Assembly (NCBI GenBank): GCA_936432065.2
Contig: OW386291.2
Span: 102,861,823-102,925,822, forward strand
Direction: 5' to 3'
Length of the DNA stretch: 64,000 bases
Source: Rutpela maculata
Lineage: Eukaryota; Arthropoda; Insecta; Coleoptera; Cerambycidae
The position numbers were made by a program, and so were the translations under genes. The notes beneath the pieces were generated by a model. That model was not told the DNA's origin. It worked only from the letters and a program-made list of their open reading frames with translations, and did no database searches. How positions within the stretch are numbered: the first letter of the stretch is position 1; every line of letters starts with the position of its first letter. This document shows positions 21,925 through 34,466 of this stretch, piece after piece.

Positions 21925-23265
21925 AGGTTCAGTTACCCCAGATGTCCCCACAGATTCCAAAGTAAGATAATCATTGTCCACTAAGAACAGAAATATATAA
22001 TCCTCAGTCTTCAGAAAGATACCAAAAAGTAAGCTTTGGATCCTGTTCTTTGTGAGCAGTTCTTCAGTTTGTTTTGAACATGGTCCAATGATAAGTGTTT
22101 TCCCATGTCGATTTCCTGGAATATTTCTCCAGTAGTGGTTGTGTTTGCTCTTGACCCAGTCTTTAATTACCTTTCTGGCTGAGCCTTTTGTGATGCCCAG
22201 CGCGAGTTCTGAGCTATAGAATATGCCAGCTGCTCCTTGTCTACCAAGTTCGTCTGCTTTCTCGTTGCCCTCTCTACTGGTATGTCCCGACACAAAGTAG
22301 TCTTACACTGTTCCGATCACCCGGAAATTTGAGCTCTTTGTGGCAGTTTGAAACCAGTCTCTAAGACATCTTGTTAAAGGCTAGTGCCTTAAGTGCGGCC
22401 TCACTATCTGATGCAATTGAGATCTGCTGGTTCACATATCGTCGTTTGACATTCTCGCACACACACACTCGAGTATAGCCAGAATTTCTGTCTAGAATAC
22501 AGTGGAGTGCTGTCCAAGTGAGAGACTTATACTCGCTCTAGGTCTTTCACCATGTATTCCTGCTCCAGCCCCTGGTTCCATCCTGGACCCGTCGGTATAC
22601 TAGGCCAGGCCTTTGCGTAAAGCATCAGGAGCACCTGTCATCCATTCCTTCCTATCTCCAATGGTGATAGTAAAGGGCTTGTTGAATGTAATTTTTGATG
22701 TCATGTAGTTCGACCTCATGCTCACTAGAAGATACGCTACAATGTTTATTATCCTCATGTGCCCCGAGTTGCCTCCAAGAGGACTCGTTCTGAACATTTT
22801 GTAGCCTGTAAGCTCCCATTTTGGCCTCCCCTGAATCACACGACTCAGTGGAGGGAAGTCCAATAGGGTCTCCAAGGCTGCTGTTGGGGTGCTTTTCATT
22901 GCACCTGTAATTCCCAGGCAGGCCAGTCTTTGCACCCGGCTCAGCCTGTTAGCTGCTGTGGTATGAGTGACCTTAGGTCACCAAACTAAGGCTACGTATG
23001 TGATGGTGGGTGGTATTACACTGGTATAGAGCCAGTGCACCATACCAAGCTTGAGTCCCGTGTTTTGCCATACAATCATCTGCATGTTGCCAGACTTATG
23101 TATTAATCTGTCCAGGTGTTGGTTCCAGGTAAGTTTGGAGTCTATAATGACTCCAAGGTACTTTACCTTCCCCGACATCTGTAATTGTGTGTCTTGGAGA
23201 ACTAGAGGACTCAATCCCTCCAAGTTTCTCCTCCTGGTGAATTTTCAGCCCCTCCTCATCGGTCC
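21925..23265 (-). pseudogene. Decayed Jockey-type RT C-terminus plus RNase H
   Basis: Minus strand, in order: KVKYLGVIIDSKLTWNQHLD (about 23165), then LKLGMVHWLYTSVIPPTITY, VQRLACLGITGAMKSTPTAA (about 22930), LETLLDFPPL, a divergent run, then the RNase H end GHTSREGNEKADELGRQGA (about 22290-22235) and ITKGSARKVIKDWVKSK. These are the thumb/connection of a non-LTR RT and the last RNase H motif (GNxxAD) that supplies a catalytic Asp. Frames change between blocks. The frame is lost near the MITE at 21905. The 5' end stops abruptly near 23265. Similar text recurs at 33225-34366. Confidence 0.8.
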
Positions 23266-24259
23266 ATTTCTGCCAGTAATATTTAATAGAAAGATAACTG
23301 TAATTTGCAAAAACCTGAGCGATTGTCTCAAATTAAAAATGGATGGCGTTTTTAGTTGGCATCGCACATTTTTTTAAACAATTTGAAATCGTAATTGAAC
23401 ACAAACTACGTAACTATTTATCTAATTATTTGTGACTGCAATAAACCGATTCCATAGGATAAGAACCATAAACACACCTTATACAGTGCTTATATAAAAA
23501 TAATTGACAACATCTCGGTTTTTACGGTATTGAAAATGTATGAAGGGATGGAGGAAAAGTAGTTCGTTTCTAACTTTGGATCTCATAAAATACGAATAGC
23601 TCTCAGAGAAGCCTCTGAAATTCTCTTTATAAATTCATCACAATCAATATTTAGTAAAACTTTCCGATAACCGTTTGATGAAGGAAGACTTTTATATGGA
23701 CCAGAGCCCTACGTCTAAAAAGACATGAAATATAAAATACGAATCGCTGTTACCTTTAGATACGTGTTCGTATTTTCAGAGAATCTGATGGACGTGACGT
23801 AAACAACTTTAATCAAATTGAGTAATAAAGCACAAAATATAAATTGTCTTCGTTAATGTTGAACTGCTATTACTTTGGCAATCTCCAGTGTATCTGGGAA
23901 GTTAACATTTCACTTCATAGTTTCAATTGGAAACTTCGCCTGAACTTACTTCAATTATTGTTGTTGCACTAAGTTTAAATTAAACACATAAAGTAAATTC
24001 TCACAGTCGATGAAGTGGCAAAACAACGAAGTTCAAATTAAGTTTTGAACAATTTAGAAATATGGAAAACTTGTAACTATCCGAAATATGTTTGATTTCA
24101 CACAATTATTTTGTAGTAGTAATTGATGCCAAGTGCTTTACTTAAGTTTGGCCATCGCGACAGTATTTTTTTCAGAAACTTAGGATTAAAATATTAGTCC
24201 AGTAATATTAGGTTAGAGGTTGGAAAAATAATGCAGGACTAAAATGCATATACTATACA
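23266..24259. other. No gene recognised
   Basis: AT-rich, no supported feature. Confidence 0.35.
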
Positions 24260-24855
24260 TAGTCTAGTCAACGGGGGGTGAAACCTCTAATTTGGGTGCT
24301 AATGAGTGGATTTTGATGAAACCTTGTGCAATGTGTTTGTAATGTCGTTAATAAAAAAGTTTATAAAAAAGATTGGAGTAGGAAAAGATCGGAGAAAACT
24401 CCCATTTTATCAAGGGTTCTGTAACGCATTTTACAGAAAAGTTGCGAATAAAAAAGTCATGTGTTTCGATGATACCCACATTCACCTGAATTTTTTCAGG
24501 TTTTTTTTTTCAACTTTTACATTTTCCCTCCCCCACTTTTAGGAATTTTCGAGTGACCATATCTCGAAAAATATGCATTTCTCGAAAAAATTTACAAGAG
24601 CAAAAACATCTTATTTTGGACCAAAAAAGGTAAATAGGTTTGTTTTTTTTTTTCATTTTTGATCTAATCCTACAAGTTGCGGAACCCGTGGTAAAAGGGG
24701 TGTTTCTACCTCTTCCGATTATTTCCTACTCTAATATTTTTTCAACTTATTTACTAACGTTATTATAAACACATTACACAAGGTTTCATCAAAATCCATT
24801 CATTAGCACTCAAATTTGAGATTTTGGTCATTTTAGCGCTCTGTTGACTGGACTA
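24260..24855. mobile_element. Foldback element, TAGTCCAGTCAACGG family, copy A
   Basis: Left end TAGTCTAGTCAACGG, right end CTGTTGACTGGACTA. Arms share ACCTTGTGCAATGTGTTTGT, TCGTTAATAAAAAAGTT and TAGGAAAAGATCGGA-type blocks. The centre adds about 230 bp (GATACCCACATTC, CATATCTCGAAAAATATGCA) that copy B lacks and copy C has. The short apparent ORF at 24306-24542 is repeat sequence. Confidence 0.85.
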
Positions 24856-25288
24856 ACATACTATACACACAGTAATATTAAAAATTTGAAAAGCCTCTTC
24901 GATGACACATAATTTTTGAGGGCTGGGGTAGGAGATGACTGTAATTTTCATAAATGAAACATTATAGTTACCTTGGTATCGTTTTCTACATTTTCATTGT
25001 TGTCAATTTTAAATATGAGCTAATTTAAATAGTCTACAGTGGCGATAAAAAACCAATAAAAATAATAATTAGTATGTTTTTAATAAATTTTATTAAATCA
25101 GCTGAATTTGTCATTTGTCTTTAGCGGATTGTATTTATAGGTAGGAGTTTTTTGGCAAAAGAAGTTTGGCTGAAGCAAAATTATAGAGTCGAAATCATCC
25201 AGATCATCTTATGGCCGTATATTATAAAATATGCAATACCCGACTTTTGTATTCACAACGGTTGTTGCAATTCGTTGCACGTAACATA
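24856..25288. other. No gene recognised
   Basis: AT-rich, no supported feature. Confidence 0.3.
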
Positions 25289-25745
25289 TTAAGCGCAGCT
25301 CAGAACCAGGTAAATCCATAAATATATCAGCAATGGCGAGCCAATTTCAGTCTGCTGTTCAATAATAGTAATCTGCACATACGTAAGATTAAACTGCTCT
25401 AGTAGTCGAAAATATTTATTACATTTACTTGTAGGTGGCAGTGTAGCTAGGTTGAAAAAGGCTGTAACCTCTTGCCTTTCAACAATCCTAGCATAGACAT
25501 GAGCTAGGAGCTCATCTAAGTCTGATCCAATACCACCGTAGAGGACTATAATGAATCTCTTCCCAACAGCAGTTCGGTTGGTAAACACCTTGCAGGTTTC
25601 GCAAAGGATGCTGTCCTTTTCAAGTAACAGAAACACCACCTTTCGTCCTTTGCCGAAGAGGCAGGTGTATCACAGTCAGTCACTGCACGCAGAAAGAGTA
25701 GAATATTCTTTTTGTGGTTAATGTTTTTCTGGATTTCTGTTACAT
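25289..25745 (-). pseudogene. CXC-family gene fragment, copy 3 (PIN-like to LPPTS part)
   Basis: Minus strand: KNILLFLRAVTDCDTPAS (about 25712-25660; compare GCDTTSA of the family), then after a frameshift KVVFLLLEKDSILCETCKVF, VGKRFIIVLYGGIGSDLDEL, FFNLATLPPTS. The same ALYG and LPPTS blocks occur in copies 2 and 5. Past LPPTS the frame diverges and stops at 25289. The Asp-containing AVTxCDT block is where PIN/XPG-like nucleases carry a metal-binding Asp, but nuclease activity is a guess. No inverted repeats were found around this copy. Confidence 0.5.
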
Positions 25746-25789
25746 TTTCCTATTTTAGTAATAATGCCTATGCGCAGTAATAACAGTAG

Positions 25790-27063
25790 ATGTCAATAAC
25801 GGGCAGAACGGGAATATATCTCCGTATCTGATAAGGTTGATGAGTAGTTACCTGAAAGACATGAGCATCGTACAAAAGGACTGTGAAGATAGATACGAAG
25901 ACATGGGAACGTGCCAGGGAGTTCCACATGGATTTGTACTAGGACCAACTCTATGGAGCATCCTGTATCACGGAGCATTAAGACTTGAGGTACTGACAGG
26001 GGCAGACGACCTAAAATTGTGGGTAGTGCCAGAACAGAAGAAGGCCTAATGCAAACGGCAAATAGTGTCCTGAAAAAGTGGTTGGATGAGCGTTAACAAG
26101 TTAGAATTACTTGCACCGGTAAAAACGGAAGCAATAGTACTAATTGAGAGGAGAAAATGCAAACCAATAATTTCCACTTTGAAAGGAATCAACATCATCC
26201 TAAAAGATAATTTAAAATATTTGGAGGAACATCAGATCGAGGAGTGACCTACGGGAAACATATTGTAGAAGTATCCAAAGGGGCAGAAAGAATGACCGCC
26301 GCCCTGGCAAGACTATTTCCAAAAGTCGGAGGGGTCAGCGTCGGTAAGAGAAAAATGCTCTGCTCGGTCCAAACTCCACCATCTTATATGCGGTACCGGT
26401 TTGGAGGAAGACCCTAAACGTCAAAAGACATCGGAATAAAATAAGAAGTGTGTAGATAAGTAGCGCCTATAAGACCATCTCAACACAAGGGGCCCTGGTG
26501 ATAGCTGATACAGTACTCATTAAGTACCTAGCTGAAGAAAGAATCTTCGTATATGATAGATGAGGACATATCAGGGCAGCAAACGAAATAGAGGCAAGAG
26601 GACGGAGCATAGATAAATTGCAGGAGAGATGGAGCGGTCCAGACAAAAGGGCATAGACATGAATTCTCATAAAAAACATCAATAGATGGATAGAAAGGAA
26701 GCACGGAGAAGTCAATTATGCAATGACTCAATTCTTAAGCGATCATGGAAGCTTCAATGCACACCTAACGAATGTCGTTACTGCATCGGATACAGCAGAA
26801 CTTGTACTGCCCCAAATGGGAAGACGACAAAGCGAAAATTAGAGAGGAAGGAAACTGGAGTATAACATCCGACAATATCATGAATGTACTAGGAGGAGAG
26901 CGTTATGAGAAGGCCACTACGAAGTAATGCCAAACGGCGCCGGCGGTTCCGTAGTGGATAAGGAGAAAGGAAGAGAGTTTTCAGCGAATAGGATTCTGGC
27001 ACTACGCATGGTCTGGGCTACTTAGTGTTTTATGGAAGATCTTTGCACTACTCAAAAAAAAAA
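25790..27063 (+). pseudogene. Decayed R1-clade-like non-LTR retrotransposon 3' end
   Basis: Blocks in order: LIRLMSSYLKDMSIVQKD, then CQGVPHGFVLGPTLWSILY (normal GVPQGSVLGPTLWN), then GALRLEVLTGADDLKLWVV where the YADD box has lost its Tyr. Next, in shifted frames: LELLAPVKTEAIVLIERRKC, SKGAERMTAALARLFPKVGG, NINRWIERKHGEVNYAMTQF, LSDHGSF, and the C-terminal NWSITSDNIMNVLGGERYE. This order, with the AxxLARLMPNVGG-type block and the HGExNYxxTQxLxxHG block, is typical of R1-clade and related elements. Many stops. A run of A at 27054-27063 fits the 3' tail. It is 5'-truncated near 25790. Confidence 0.8.
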
Positions 27064-29740
27064 GAAATATTAAATCCTCGACTAAGTAGACTAAGCAGAC
27101 TATTTTGGTCAGACTTGCGCCAATGGTATATGAAAGAAACGAATGTTTTCTTTGAAAGTTATCTGCTGAATACCCAAAATAATATTTTTTAACAATGATG
27201 TAAGCAGAAATACTAGGTATTTATTTTTTAAAATGAAAACACCGTTTTCAACAAATATAGAACACTAAAAACACACCCGTTCACTCCAAAAAGCATGAAA
27301 ATACTGGTTGTAATCAAAGTGGAAACAAGAATGGACCGATTAGAACACCTAGTGTTTACTACCTAAAATACCTTTACACGATAGTTTACATGAACAACAA
27401 AAGGCCGATTTCTATGGTTATTATAGTACACATTTTCTGGCTGAAAATATATACATTGTTATATCATATTCGTTGTATGAAAATGTGAACGCTAAGTTGT
27501 TTACAAAAATATATAAATAATTAAAAATTAATATTTTGCAATTAAATTTTTGTTGTTTTATACTGAAATTATACTAAATACTAAAAAAATTCCTTTTTAT
27601 TAAATATCATTAAAAAAAAATTAAATATCCGTATAAATTCTGTTGCAGGGGCCTGGGCCCACTTTAAAAGGGGGCCCCAAAGGCTGCTAAACCTCGAACG
27701 CAGGGTAGGGTGGTCACCCTGTGCCCTGAACAAAATTTTAATATTTTACGTGCAGTACCCCCTCTGCAATAAGCTAGTGAGGAGGAAGTCTCACACGGCC
27801 GACTACTCAGGTCCTTGGGGGTGGCTTCGATAATTAGGGTGGTGTAGGTGGTCAGATATAAAAGACAACGTCGTTCTAATTTAACATTTAATACAATATC
27901 AGGGTACGTAGTACAAAATCTTTCACAATTATCACCGATAACTCGGTACGCAGTACAAGTGTCACAATATATTCTAATAAGTGGGGCCCACACGCTTAAC
28001 CTAATATACACAAAATATCTTACAATTAATAAATCCTTTAAAAGTGTACAAAAGGTCATATGCCAGAAGCGTGACAAAACTACATTTGACCCAAGGTACG
28101 TTAAAACATAAAATTACTTAAAATTATTGACATCTATTTGTGAAATAAGGCAATGCTATTAAGTGAGTGAAGTGACGATACACAAAATGTACCAAATATT
28201 ACTGAAATCTAATGTGTTACTGAGATTTACGTTACAAGCAAAATATTATCAATATTCCTTGAAAATGGACGTGGACGTTGAGTAGATGTACCGGATCCCT
28301 CGTTATAGAGAATATGATTCCGCTTACCTTTGGTAGTGTCTGAATATCTTTTCCCGTCCTACCAGGGTAGCGTAATTCAGGGTGATAACAGCCGCAGGTG
28401 GTAGACCATCTACGTAGAGTCTAAGGTAACATGCCGAGATCCCCAGTACCATACATACACAACATGTCAGTCAATCATCCACCATCTAGACACCAAAATC
28501 TGGACTAGAGGTTGAAACTAAGGTCAGGCTGGAAGTCCCTCGTAAAGTGTAGGATGTGACATAAAAGCTCAAGTGGAATACCAGTAACAGGTCCAAGTAA
28601 AATCATAAGGTATCCATCCAAATAGCCATAAACCAACAAATAGATCCCAATACTTGTAATATACTCAACAATGAACAACTAACGAACGAACAAATCAACA
28701 GACAAACAAACAAACAAACAGCCCTGCAATAAAATAAATAACCTAAATTACAAATCTATTTCAACCTTAAGTGGGTTTTCAGAGACGTACCTGAGATGTG
28801 ATGTGGGCTGAAAGAGGTCCTTTGCCGTCAAAATGGCACTCCAAAATCTTGCATTCAGACGATGCCACGTGCTTTGAAAATTGACTTTATCCGGAAAATC
28901 CGTAGCTGCATTTCCCAAAACGATACTCCAAACCAAATGAAAATACAACTAATCTTGTCGTGATGAATACTTAATCCCATAAATGGAGCAAAACTTACAA
29001 TATTGCTAAAACTCGTATTCAGACGACTCAATCTTCAAGCAGCAAAAGGAAAAATGACCAAGAAGAAAATGTCCTCTATCAAAATGTCAAGTTCTTGTCT
29101 TCCGTCTCGGTACGTTCAGAATTTCTACTCCACGGCGCACCCCACAACTAGAATAGATTTTCCTAACTTCGTTTATATCCACAAATATTATCATAATATA
29201 CTCTGAAAGCCGTCCCCTCATAAATCTACCCACCAAAGAAGGTTTAATCAACAATACTGGCCATTGTAGAAGCTTTACAAGGGCGTTTTTGCAATGCACT
29301 CTCTTAATGAATATCTGAACACACTCACCCATACTACCTGTATCAAAGTATATTAAGCCATTAGGTACTGTTATTATGCAACCAGTTATACTCTATTAAT
29401 TCGCGAGAGACGGTATCAATAGGCTCAAATGTACAATAAAATTTGGGAAAATAACGAAAATTAGTACATAAATTTCTGGCCATTATTAAATGTGAAAATC
29501 GACCGTAACAATTCATTATAACTGCTTAAACAATATAAATACTTGAGTTCGCCCGTCAGAATGTTTCTAATTTCAAATAATGTGTTATAAGAAAAAGTTT
29601 AAAAAAAAATTCATCAGGAACAGGTTCCTGAGAATTCTCAAGCCAAAATCTTCATTGACTCGACTAAAAATGACAATTTGACATTTCAAGCATTTAAAAG
29701 TTATCGCTAAAAAAGTGACTTTCGTGGTTACCCTTTGAGA
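27064..29740. other. No gene recognised; possible hAT-like end near 27648
   Basis: At 27648, CAGGGGCCTGGGCCCACTTT followed by GGGGGCCCC resembles a hAT terminus; a related reverse block (CTTTAAGTGGGCCAGGG) is at 36767. A 137-codon minus frame (27664-28077) over it has no motif. (ACAA)n at about 28700-28722. The rest is featureless. Confidence 0.4.
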
Positions 29741-29855
29741 AACTGGACGCAGATAATAGGACGCGCGACAATTGGACGCATATATGTCAATTAGACGTGG
29801 TAGAATAGGACGCGTGGGACAACTGGAAGCGTTTTCTAGAAATGACTATAATATA

Positions 29856-32800
29856 TACAGGGTGTCCCATACGTAAAAATATTACGATTTAACCAAACTT
29901 ACCTTAGTCCAAAAGTTGATATTAACAGAGATACAGGGTGTCAAACTTAAATTTTTATTTTGGTTTTTTTTTAAATAATTTTTTTAAAAATTGAAATATT
30001 TTAACAAAATTTGGTGATTGTGGATTTCTTGAGACAAGGGATTCAAATCTCTTCATAATTTTGCTGTTATTTTTTGTTACAGCCTCCTTGGTGGCTGTAA
30101 CTCAAAGCTCTATTAGAACGCCTTTTTCTTGGTACACTGCGTACACTTACTCAAAGATAACAACCGTGTGCACTGCATGGGTCATTCTATCGTTAGACGA
30201 CGAGTATATTTGGTTGCATATCTGTGGCATCGATTTCGATTTCGGTCGTTGAAGGAAGTGCGGTTACCGGGTACGAGACAGTGACAGTAGTCATTTTTTC
30301 GGGGTCAAGGCAGAACGTCAGCTGGGTAGCGTGTAAGTTTGTGTGAATATTAGAAGACGTGGAAATCACGGATTTGTAAAACGCAGCCCTAATTTCGAGA
30401 GGTTTCCTGATTGTTTATTGTGTGATATCAGTTGGGATTTTGGATATTATTGTGTTGATGTGGAAACCTTCAACGAAACCAAATTATTGGGAGACGAAGC
30501 TGGCGTGGCCCCGCCATTTTGCCTTATTTTAACTTGTGGTGAAAAGAACCGGAGACGTCCGTGAGTACTACTTAACGGTTTGTTATTTTAACAAGGAATT
30601 AAGTTCTGCTCTTATTATATTTCAGGGTTCTTTTCTCTTCTTTTTCTCTCTTTCCTTTTCTGTTCTTTTCTTCTCCCTGGCGGATTTTCGCTGGAGACGT
30701 CTCACCCTTGGAGGTTCTTACCCTCTGGAAGCCTCCCCTCGATAGCTGTGAGGACTTGTGTCTGGTGCGTTCGGCCTTGTTATGATGTGTGTTGGTTCTA
30801 TGGAATATGGGAACGTAGACGGCGAAAGGTAGTCTTGGGAGACATCGCTGTAGAGGCAGAGCTGGGGTGCTGCTACCCCATCGTCGGCGACCTGCAATCG
30901 CGCGACCCACTTCAAGTGGCCAAAAAACCGGATCGGAACCCTTGGAGTGTTACATAAGCCTGAGAGGCCCCCGACTATAAGTAATTTTTACACCTTTTAC
31001 TTTCGCTGTCCCGCTGGAAGTTGAAGCCGAAGCCCAACCACCACTCACCCCTTGTGTGTGTTACTTTTTTATTATTATTTCATGTGTAATTAAGACTCGT
31101 GGTCTATTAGTTTATTAACCTTGTTCACGTGGTATTCACTGGCCACCTTTTAGCTGAATTTTTAATTTGTCCGTGGTAAGTTATATGTATTTATTCGTAT
31201 ATATTTATTCGTATCAATCTTTTACATGTAAGTTAGTGTAAGTTGGCTTAGAGGCCATGATTTTAGTACCTTTGTAAGTAGTGTAGGTCATATTAATACG
31301 GAATTTCCTTTTAATTAATTATTGGCATTTTGTACGGTTAGGCGAGTGCCATTTTAAATATTAGTATGTTGGTCATGATGGAGGTCCACATTTAGACATT
31401 CAATCTGCTTTGTATAATAAATTGTACACACTCTTTCCCTGTACAGCAAGGGAAAGGCCTTTTCTGCGTTATCATTGAGTGTATAGTTCGAGAGCCATTC
31501 GACTCTAGGTACTGTTTGTTCTAAAATAACCTCACTATTTGATATCGCTCGACTATCCTCGAGGGAGACCACCAGGTACATTTAGGTCACTGGACACTCA
31601 TTGTAGCTAAATCATATCCTTTTTTTTGGCAAGGTGTACCGTAACCTTGCTTGAATAATTATTACTATAACTTTTGAATAATCGTCAATCTTTGCTTGAA
31701 TAATTATTACTATAATCCTTGAATAATTGTTAAACTCATGAAATATACGCTTGTTAAGATATTTGTGTAGTTTAATTCCAGGTGATCATTACCACTGAAA
31801 CCACGACCTCACCCCAACCTTAACTGAGTTAGCCAGGTTTATAAATGTTTGTCGGCCCCCTTAAACTTTAGAGTAGCAGTAACGTGTCTTGGATCTTTGA
31901 TGTTTGGTTTAAATAACCGATTCATTTTTCCTAAATTTTGCTTGTAATTCTTTTTTTATAACATTTGCATTTTCTTTTAGATTTGCCTTGCTCATACTTA
32001 GCTATCCACCACTCATTAAATTACTAACTAATCAGTCAATTATTTGTTTGTTAACAATTATTTTTTTTGTTAACAATAATTAGTTTTTTTGTTAGCAAAA
32101 CATATTATTTTTTTTTACAATTTGTTATTGTTAATTATTTATTTATTTATTTATTTTGGGGAGCCCACATTGTAGAGGGCGCCATCTACAGTAGTTTGCG
32201 TGTCATTTATATGTCATATATTTTTGGAGAATTTTTAAAATTTTTCTAAAATGAAAATTCATATTTTCCTGTCTTTTTTACGTGAAAAAGGTATAAATGT
32301 CGCTACGAGTAACCGTTTTCAAGATATTTGGTTTTAAAAGTATTCAATGCAACGAGTAAAAAACTGTTTCTCAAATTTTAGTTTATTTATTTGAAAGTCA
32401 TTGTTCTTCGTACTTTTTTGTTAGTTTTGGAATGTAATAAATTTTAAAAATCTGAAAAAACAGAATTTAATTTTATACTGTTCGATTCACTATCAATTAT
32501 TCTGTAAATCAAATAATAATATGATATTTTATTTAATTTAAATTGGTTGCACTGAATATTTTAAAACCAAATGTCTCGAAAACGGTTAGTCGTAGCGACA
32601 TTTAAAAGGTATACCTTTTTTGCGTAAAAAAGACAGGAAAATATGAATTTTTATTTTGAAAATTTTAAAAAATTCGCCAAAAATATATGACACATAAATG
32701 ACACGCAAACTACCGTAGGTGGCGCCCTCTACAAATAACAGCAAAAGTATGAATAGATTCATAAGATTCAAAAAATCCCCGATCACCAAATTTTGTTGAA

Positions 32801-32973
32801 ATATTTCCATTTTTAAAGATATTATTTAAAAAAAAAAAAACCAAAACAAAAATTTATGTCGTATTTCTGTTAATATCAACTTTTGGACTAAGGTAAGTTT
32901 GGTTAAATCGTAATATTTTTGCGGAAGGAATCTGCCATTGCTCTATGTACCATTACTTGTGGGACACCCTGTA
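29856..32973. mobile_element. Foldback with TACAGGGTGTCCCA ends
   Basis: Left end TACAGGGTGTCCCATACGTA, right end GGGACACCCTGTA. The left arm to about 30075 (TATTACGATTTAACCAAACT, AGTTGATATTAACAGA, ACAAAATTTGGTGAT, GCTGTTAT) matches the right arm 32745-32973 in reverse. The inner halves 32160-32360 and 32545-32745 (GAGGGCGCCATCTACAGTAG, ATTCATATTTTCCTGTCTTT, TGTCGCTACGA) also pair. A block of about 2.1 kb (30078-32160) interrupts the left arm. Confidence 0.8.
30078..32165. mobile_element. LTR-like insertion (possible solo LTR)
   Basis: It interrupts the left arm of a foldback whose right arm is continuous there, so it is an insertion. It starts near TGTTACAGCC and ends near GAGCCCACA, compatible with the TG...CA ends of an LTR. 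A 4-bp target duplication near TTTT/TTGT is not clean. The interior is GC-richer than the window at 30080-31050, with no coding frame of note. A 46-bp duplication (TTGAATAATTATTACTATAA) lies at 31648-31735 and T-rich (TTTA)n at 32140. A long solo LTR is the simplest reading. Confidence 0.35.
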
Positions 32974-33224
32974 CACCCTTGTCAGATAGAAACAGAAACA
33001 TTAATTTGTTGCAAAAATGTATTGTGTTAATTATAATTACATGCTATATGAAAATATTATTTAACTGAAATACAAACGATAATAACGATAATTAAGTGAA
33101 GAATAATGGGAATAGAACATAGAAGCAGACTCACCAGGAGAAATAAGTTACACTAAAAATATTTTATAAAGAAAAATATACCCTTATTTTTGTTTACCAT
33201 TTTTTTCCTTATAGGTTGTGGTGC
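32974..33224. other. Short noncoding spacer
   Basis: AT-rich spacer between the foldback and the RNase H remnant. Nothing supported. Confidence 0.3.
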
Positions 33225-34366
33225 TAGAACCCCACCGTACTGAAGCTTAAGCTTATTGTACCCCATAGACTCGTTATTCCCTTAGTTCCGTTCCTCTTCA
33301 AAAGGCGAGTATGCGGTCGATAGGAGCTCTGGCTGTTTCTTCCGAGGTCATGGTTGGACTCCTGAAGTATGAAAGTCTCCCAGCCACCAAGGCTGCGCAT
33401 TCACATAGTATATGGTGAGTAGATTCCTCATCCTCACCACAAATCCTGCATTCTGGAGTAGGTGTCTATTCAGTGTGCGGTGTCCTGTTAGGATTCCCAC
33501 TGCACATCTCAAGTGTTTTCTGCTCAGCTTTAGCAATTCGTTTCTCTTTGTCTTGGATGGCCCGCTAGTGATGAACATAGGTGACGTTTCATCCCCGGTG
33601 CCCCCGTCCAATACAAGTTATGTTTCTGACTTCATAGTTCCTTTACCATTCCTCGCAGGATGGCTCGGGTCCCATTAAGGTTGTTTTTGCGCCTTCTTTG
33701 GCCGGCTTATCTGCTTTTCCTTGCCTTCATTGCCGTGATGTCCTCTCGTTCACTCCAGTTGTATACTGTTGTGTTCCGGCAGTTTCGCCAAGGTGGAAAG
33801 GCAGTCTTTTATCATTTTAGAACGTATCTCTACTGCATTCAGAGCTTTGAGAGCTGCTTAACTGTCAGTAATGATGCGGATTCTTTTGTCACAGGAAATG
33901 ATACCTCCGTATCATTTCCTGTGCATTGATTTCTAGCTGTGACTTCTGCTTGGAACACCGTTGCGGTACTGCCTAGATTCAAACTAATATCTGTCCCTGG
34001 TTGGTTCCCCGTAACACCTACTCCAGTACTTCTTGACGTTTTTGATTTATATGGTATCATTTGAATGCATTCGCAGTTATCTTGTTCCTTCCTCTTCCCT
34101 ATCGGGTATGTATACTCCGAAGGTCTTTGTGAAGTTATGGTTTGTGCGGATTCTATCTAACTGAAAAATCTAGTAGTCGGGTTTTTCCTATTTGTTGGAA
34201 TATTTCGGTATGGTATCTCATTCTTGGAATGGTCCCACGTCCGTTTGTTTTCTGCCTGTACGCCGCCAGCAGTGCCTCACTCTCCACAACTAAATCTAGT
34301 GGAGGCAGGCAAAGTAGTACTTCCATGGCTGTGGTAGGCGTTGTTGAATTTTTTTGTTTACCATAG
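33225..34366 (-). pseudogene. Decayed Jockey-type RT C-terminus plus RNase H
   Basis: Minus strand, in order: PTTAMEVLLCLPPLDLVVES (about 34340; compare PTAALETLLDFPPLS at 22.9 kb), a basic run, an RNase H block RIRIITDSxAALKALNAVEI (about 33890-33830, with the TDS catalytic Asp), then GHHGNEGKE plus ADKPAKEGA (last RNase H motif), LKLSRKHLRCAVGILTGHRT (about 33520) and a zinc-like CRICGEDEESTHHMLCECAA. The element ends about 33225. Stops, frameshifts and a small palindrome at 33892-33923 break it. It is the same type as 21925-23265 and likely the same clade. Confidence 0.8.
33892..33925. repeat. 34-bp perfect palindrome inside the RNase H remnant
   Basis: CACAGGAAATGATAC and GTATCATTTCCTGTG are exact inverted copies around CTCC. 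It lies just before the TDS block in the direction of reading and is not present in normal RNase H text, so it looks like a fill-in or hairpin-generated insertion. Confidence 0.8.
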
Positions 34367-34466
34367 ATAAGTCGAAGGTAACACGCGTCCAATTGTCTTG
34401 TGTCTGATTCACCGCGTCCAGTTGTCGCGCGTCCTATTACCTGCGCCCAATTGACGGGACACCGTA

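Larger units (their letters stand above)
29741..34466. mobile_element. Composite region bounded by inverted GGACGC-repeat ends
   Basis: The left end (29741-29831) has ACTGGACGC, ATAGGACGCGCGACAATTGG and further GGACGC motifs. The right end (34381-34466) is the inverse: GCGTCCAATTG, GCGTCCAGTTGTCGCGCGTC, CGCCCAATTGACGGGACACC. The internal motif is about 10 bp, repeated with CAATTG or CAACTG. Between them lie the foldback at 29856-32973 and the RNase H remnant at 33225-34366. Whether all of this moved as one unit is not known. Confidence 0.45.

Noticed and set aside
27664..28077. 137-codon open frame on the minus strand
   Set aside because: Overlaps a GC-rich repeat end, no recognisable domain, no coding-like continuation.
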